Source of the DNA: Planctomycetaceae bacterium
GTDB lineage: Bacteria; Planctomycetota; Planctomycetia; Pirellulales; Pirellulaceae
DNA length: 6,525 nt
Assembly: GCA_007133715.1 (NCBI GenBank)
Contig: SLMF01000210.1
Span: 1-6,525 of the forward strand
Reading direction: 5' to 3'
Part shown: piece after piece, positions 6,072 to 6,525 of the stretch
How positions within the stretch are numbered: position 1 is the stretch's first letter
How the letters are laid out: every line of letters begins with the position of its first letter
The notes under the pieces: generated by a model
Seen by the model: the letters and a program-made list of their open reading frames with translations, nothing else
Databases searched by the model: none
What the model was told of the DNA's origin: nothing
Position numbers and translations under genes: made by a program

Positions 6072-6525
6072 TCACATCGTCCAGGGCTCACGCCGCGACC
6101 GCCCTGCGATTCCGTGCGCATTGGCCTGGGCATCGTCCCCGAAATCGCGACGCTCCGGGTCCCAGTGCAACGTCCGTCGCAACAGCATGGCCATGTTCGA
6201 CGTGTGCGCTAGTTCCATCGCCCGGTTGTGCGTGAAGACATCCGAAATCGGCAACTGGCGGTCCTTGACACAGTCGAAGAAATTGCCCATGTGACTGGTC
6301 ATGCGCATCCCGCGGTACAGCCGTTCCACCTGCTCGTTCAACCACTGGCGATCCGAAGGGCTGGAATTGATCTGCTCGATGGGCCGGCCGGTCAAGCCGC
6401 CGCGGTTGACGCGGATCCGGCCTTCCTCGCCTTCGATGATGATCTCGTTGCCGCGACTGACCAGGTTGATCGAATTGCCGTTGGCGAAGCGCAGATTGCA
6501 ATCGAACTGCATGAACACCGTGTAC
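6072..6525 (-). CDS. Gfo/Idh/MocA-family oxidoreductase, C-terminal part (5' end outside the window)
   Basis: About 150 C-terminal residues are visible, reading leftward from the right edge to the stop at 6072-6074. The frame is open to the edge (YTVFMQFDC), so the GTG at 6518 is an internal valine codon, not a start. The segment matches the C-terminal alpha/beta domain of Gfo/Idh/MocA-family NAD(P)-dependent oxidoreductases of the planctomycete type: FANGNSINLVSRGNEIIIEG, a strand-rich dimerisation sheet, then SHMGNFFDCVKDR, PISDVFTHNRAMELAHTSNMA, LHWDPERRDF and the end REPWTM. Such enzymes act on sugars or cyclitols; many planctomycete members carry a Tat signal, but the N-terminal Rossmann fold and any signal lie outside the window. 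It converges with uvrA across a 57-bp gap and so belongs to a different transcript. Confidence 0.85.
   Translation of the reverse strand, partial: YTVFMQFDCNLRFANGNSINLVSRGNEIIIEGEEGRIRVNRGGLTGRPIEQINSSPSDRQWLNEQVERLYRGMRMTSHMGNFFDCVKDRQLPISDVFTHNRAMELAHTSNMAMLLRRTLHWDPERRDFGDDAQANAHGIAGRSRREPWTM

Overview
The window looks like a piece of a GC-rich bacterial chromosome, most likely a planctomycete. No rRNA or marker gene proves this. The inference rests on the company of genes: a secreted SMP-30/gluconolactonase-family protein, and a Gfo/Idh/MocA-family oxidoreductase whose C-terminus (SHMGNFFDCVKDR, ISDVFTHNR, LHWDPE, PWTM) has the form common in Planctomycetota. Short GTCCCCTTTGTCTC-type repeats between genes fit the same picture.

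Bases 1-1743 hold a compact plus-strand cassette of three tightly joined reading frames. The first is an unrecognised protein whose frame is open to the left edge. The second is a short ORF that encodes only the C-terminal part of a Vsr-type mismatch endonuclease. The third is an intact beta-class DNA methyltransferase with a TSPPY motif, probably N4-cytosine specific. The junctions overlap by 4 bp (TTGA) and 1 bp (TAATG), as in an operon. The left part is visibly less GC-rich than the right part. I read it as a restriction-modification cassette or its remnant: the methyltransferase is intact, the vsr is truncated, and the unknown first gene is the only candidate here for a cognate nuclease.

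Bases 1744-2170 are non-coding but structured. They contain a pair of 18-bp inverted arms 112 bp apart (REP/REPIN-like), a 15-bp tandem duplication overlapping the right arm, and a strong 57-nt hairpin whose G-U pairs favour a plus-strand RNA.

Bases 2171-6014 carry a secreted beta-propeller lactonase-family protein followed after 49 bp by a complete uvrA (955 aa, both ATPase halves, UvrB-binding region present). The short gap suggests co-transcription, though no functional link between the two is obvious. From the right edge an oxidoreductase gene runs in on the minus strand, convergent with uvrA; only its C-terminal 150 residues or so are in the window.

I see no tRNA, rRNA, CRISPR array or intact transposase. 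The candidate novelties are the unrecognised protein joined to the truncated vsr and the methyltransferase, and the long hairpin upstream of the lactonase gene.
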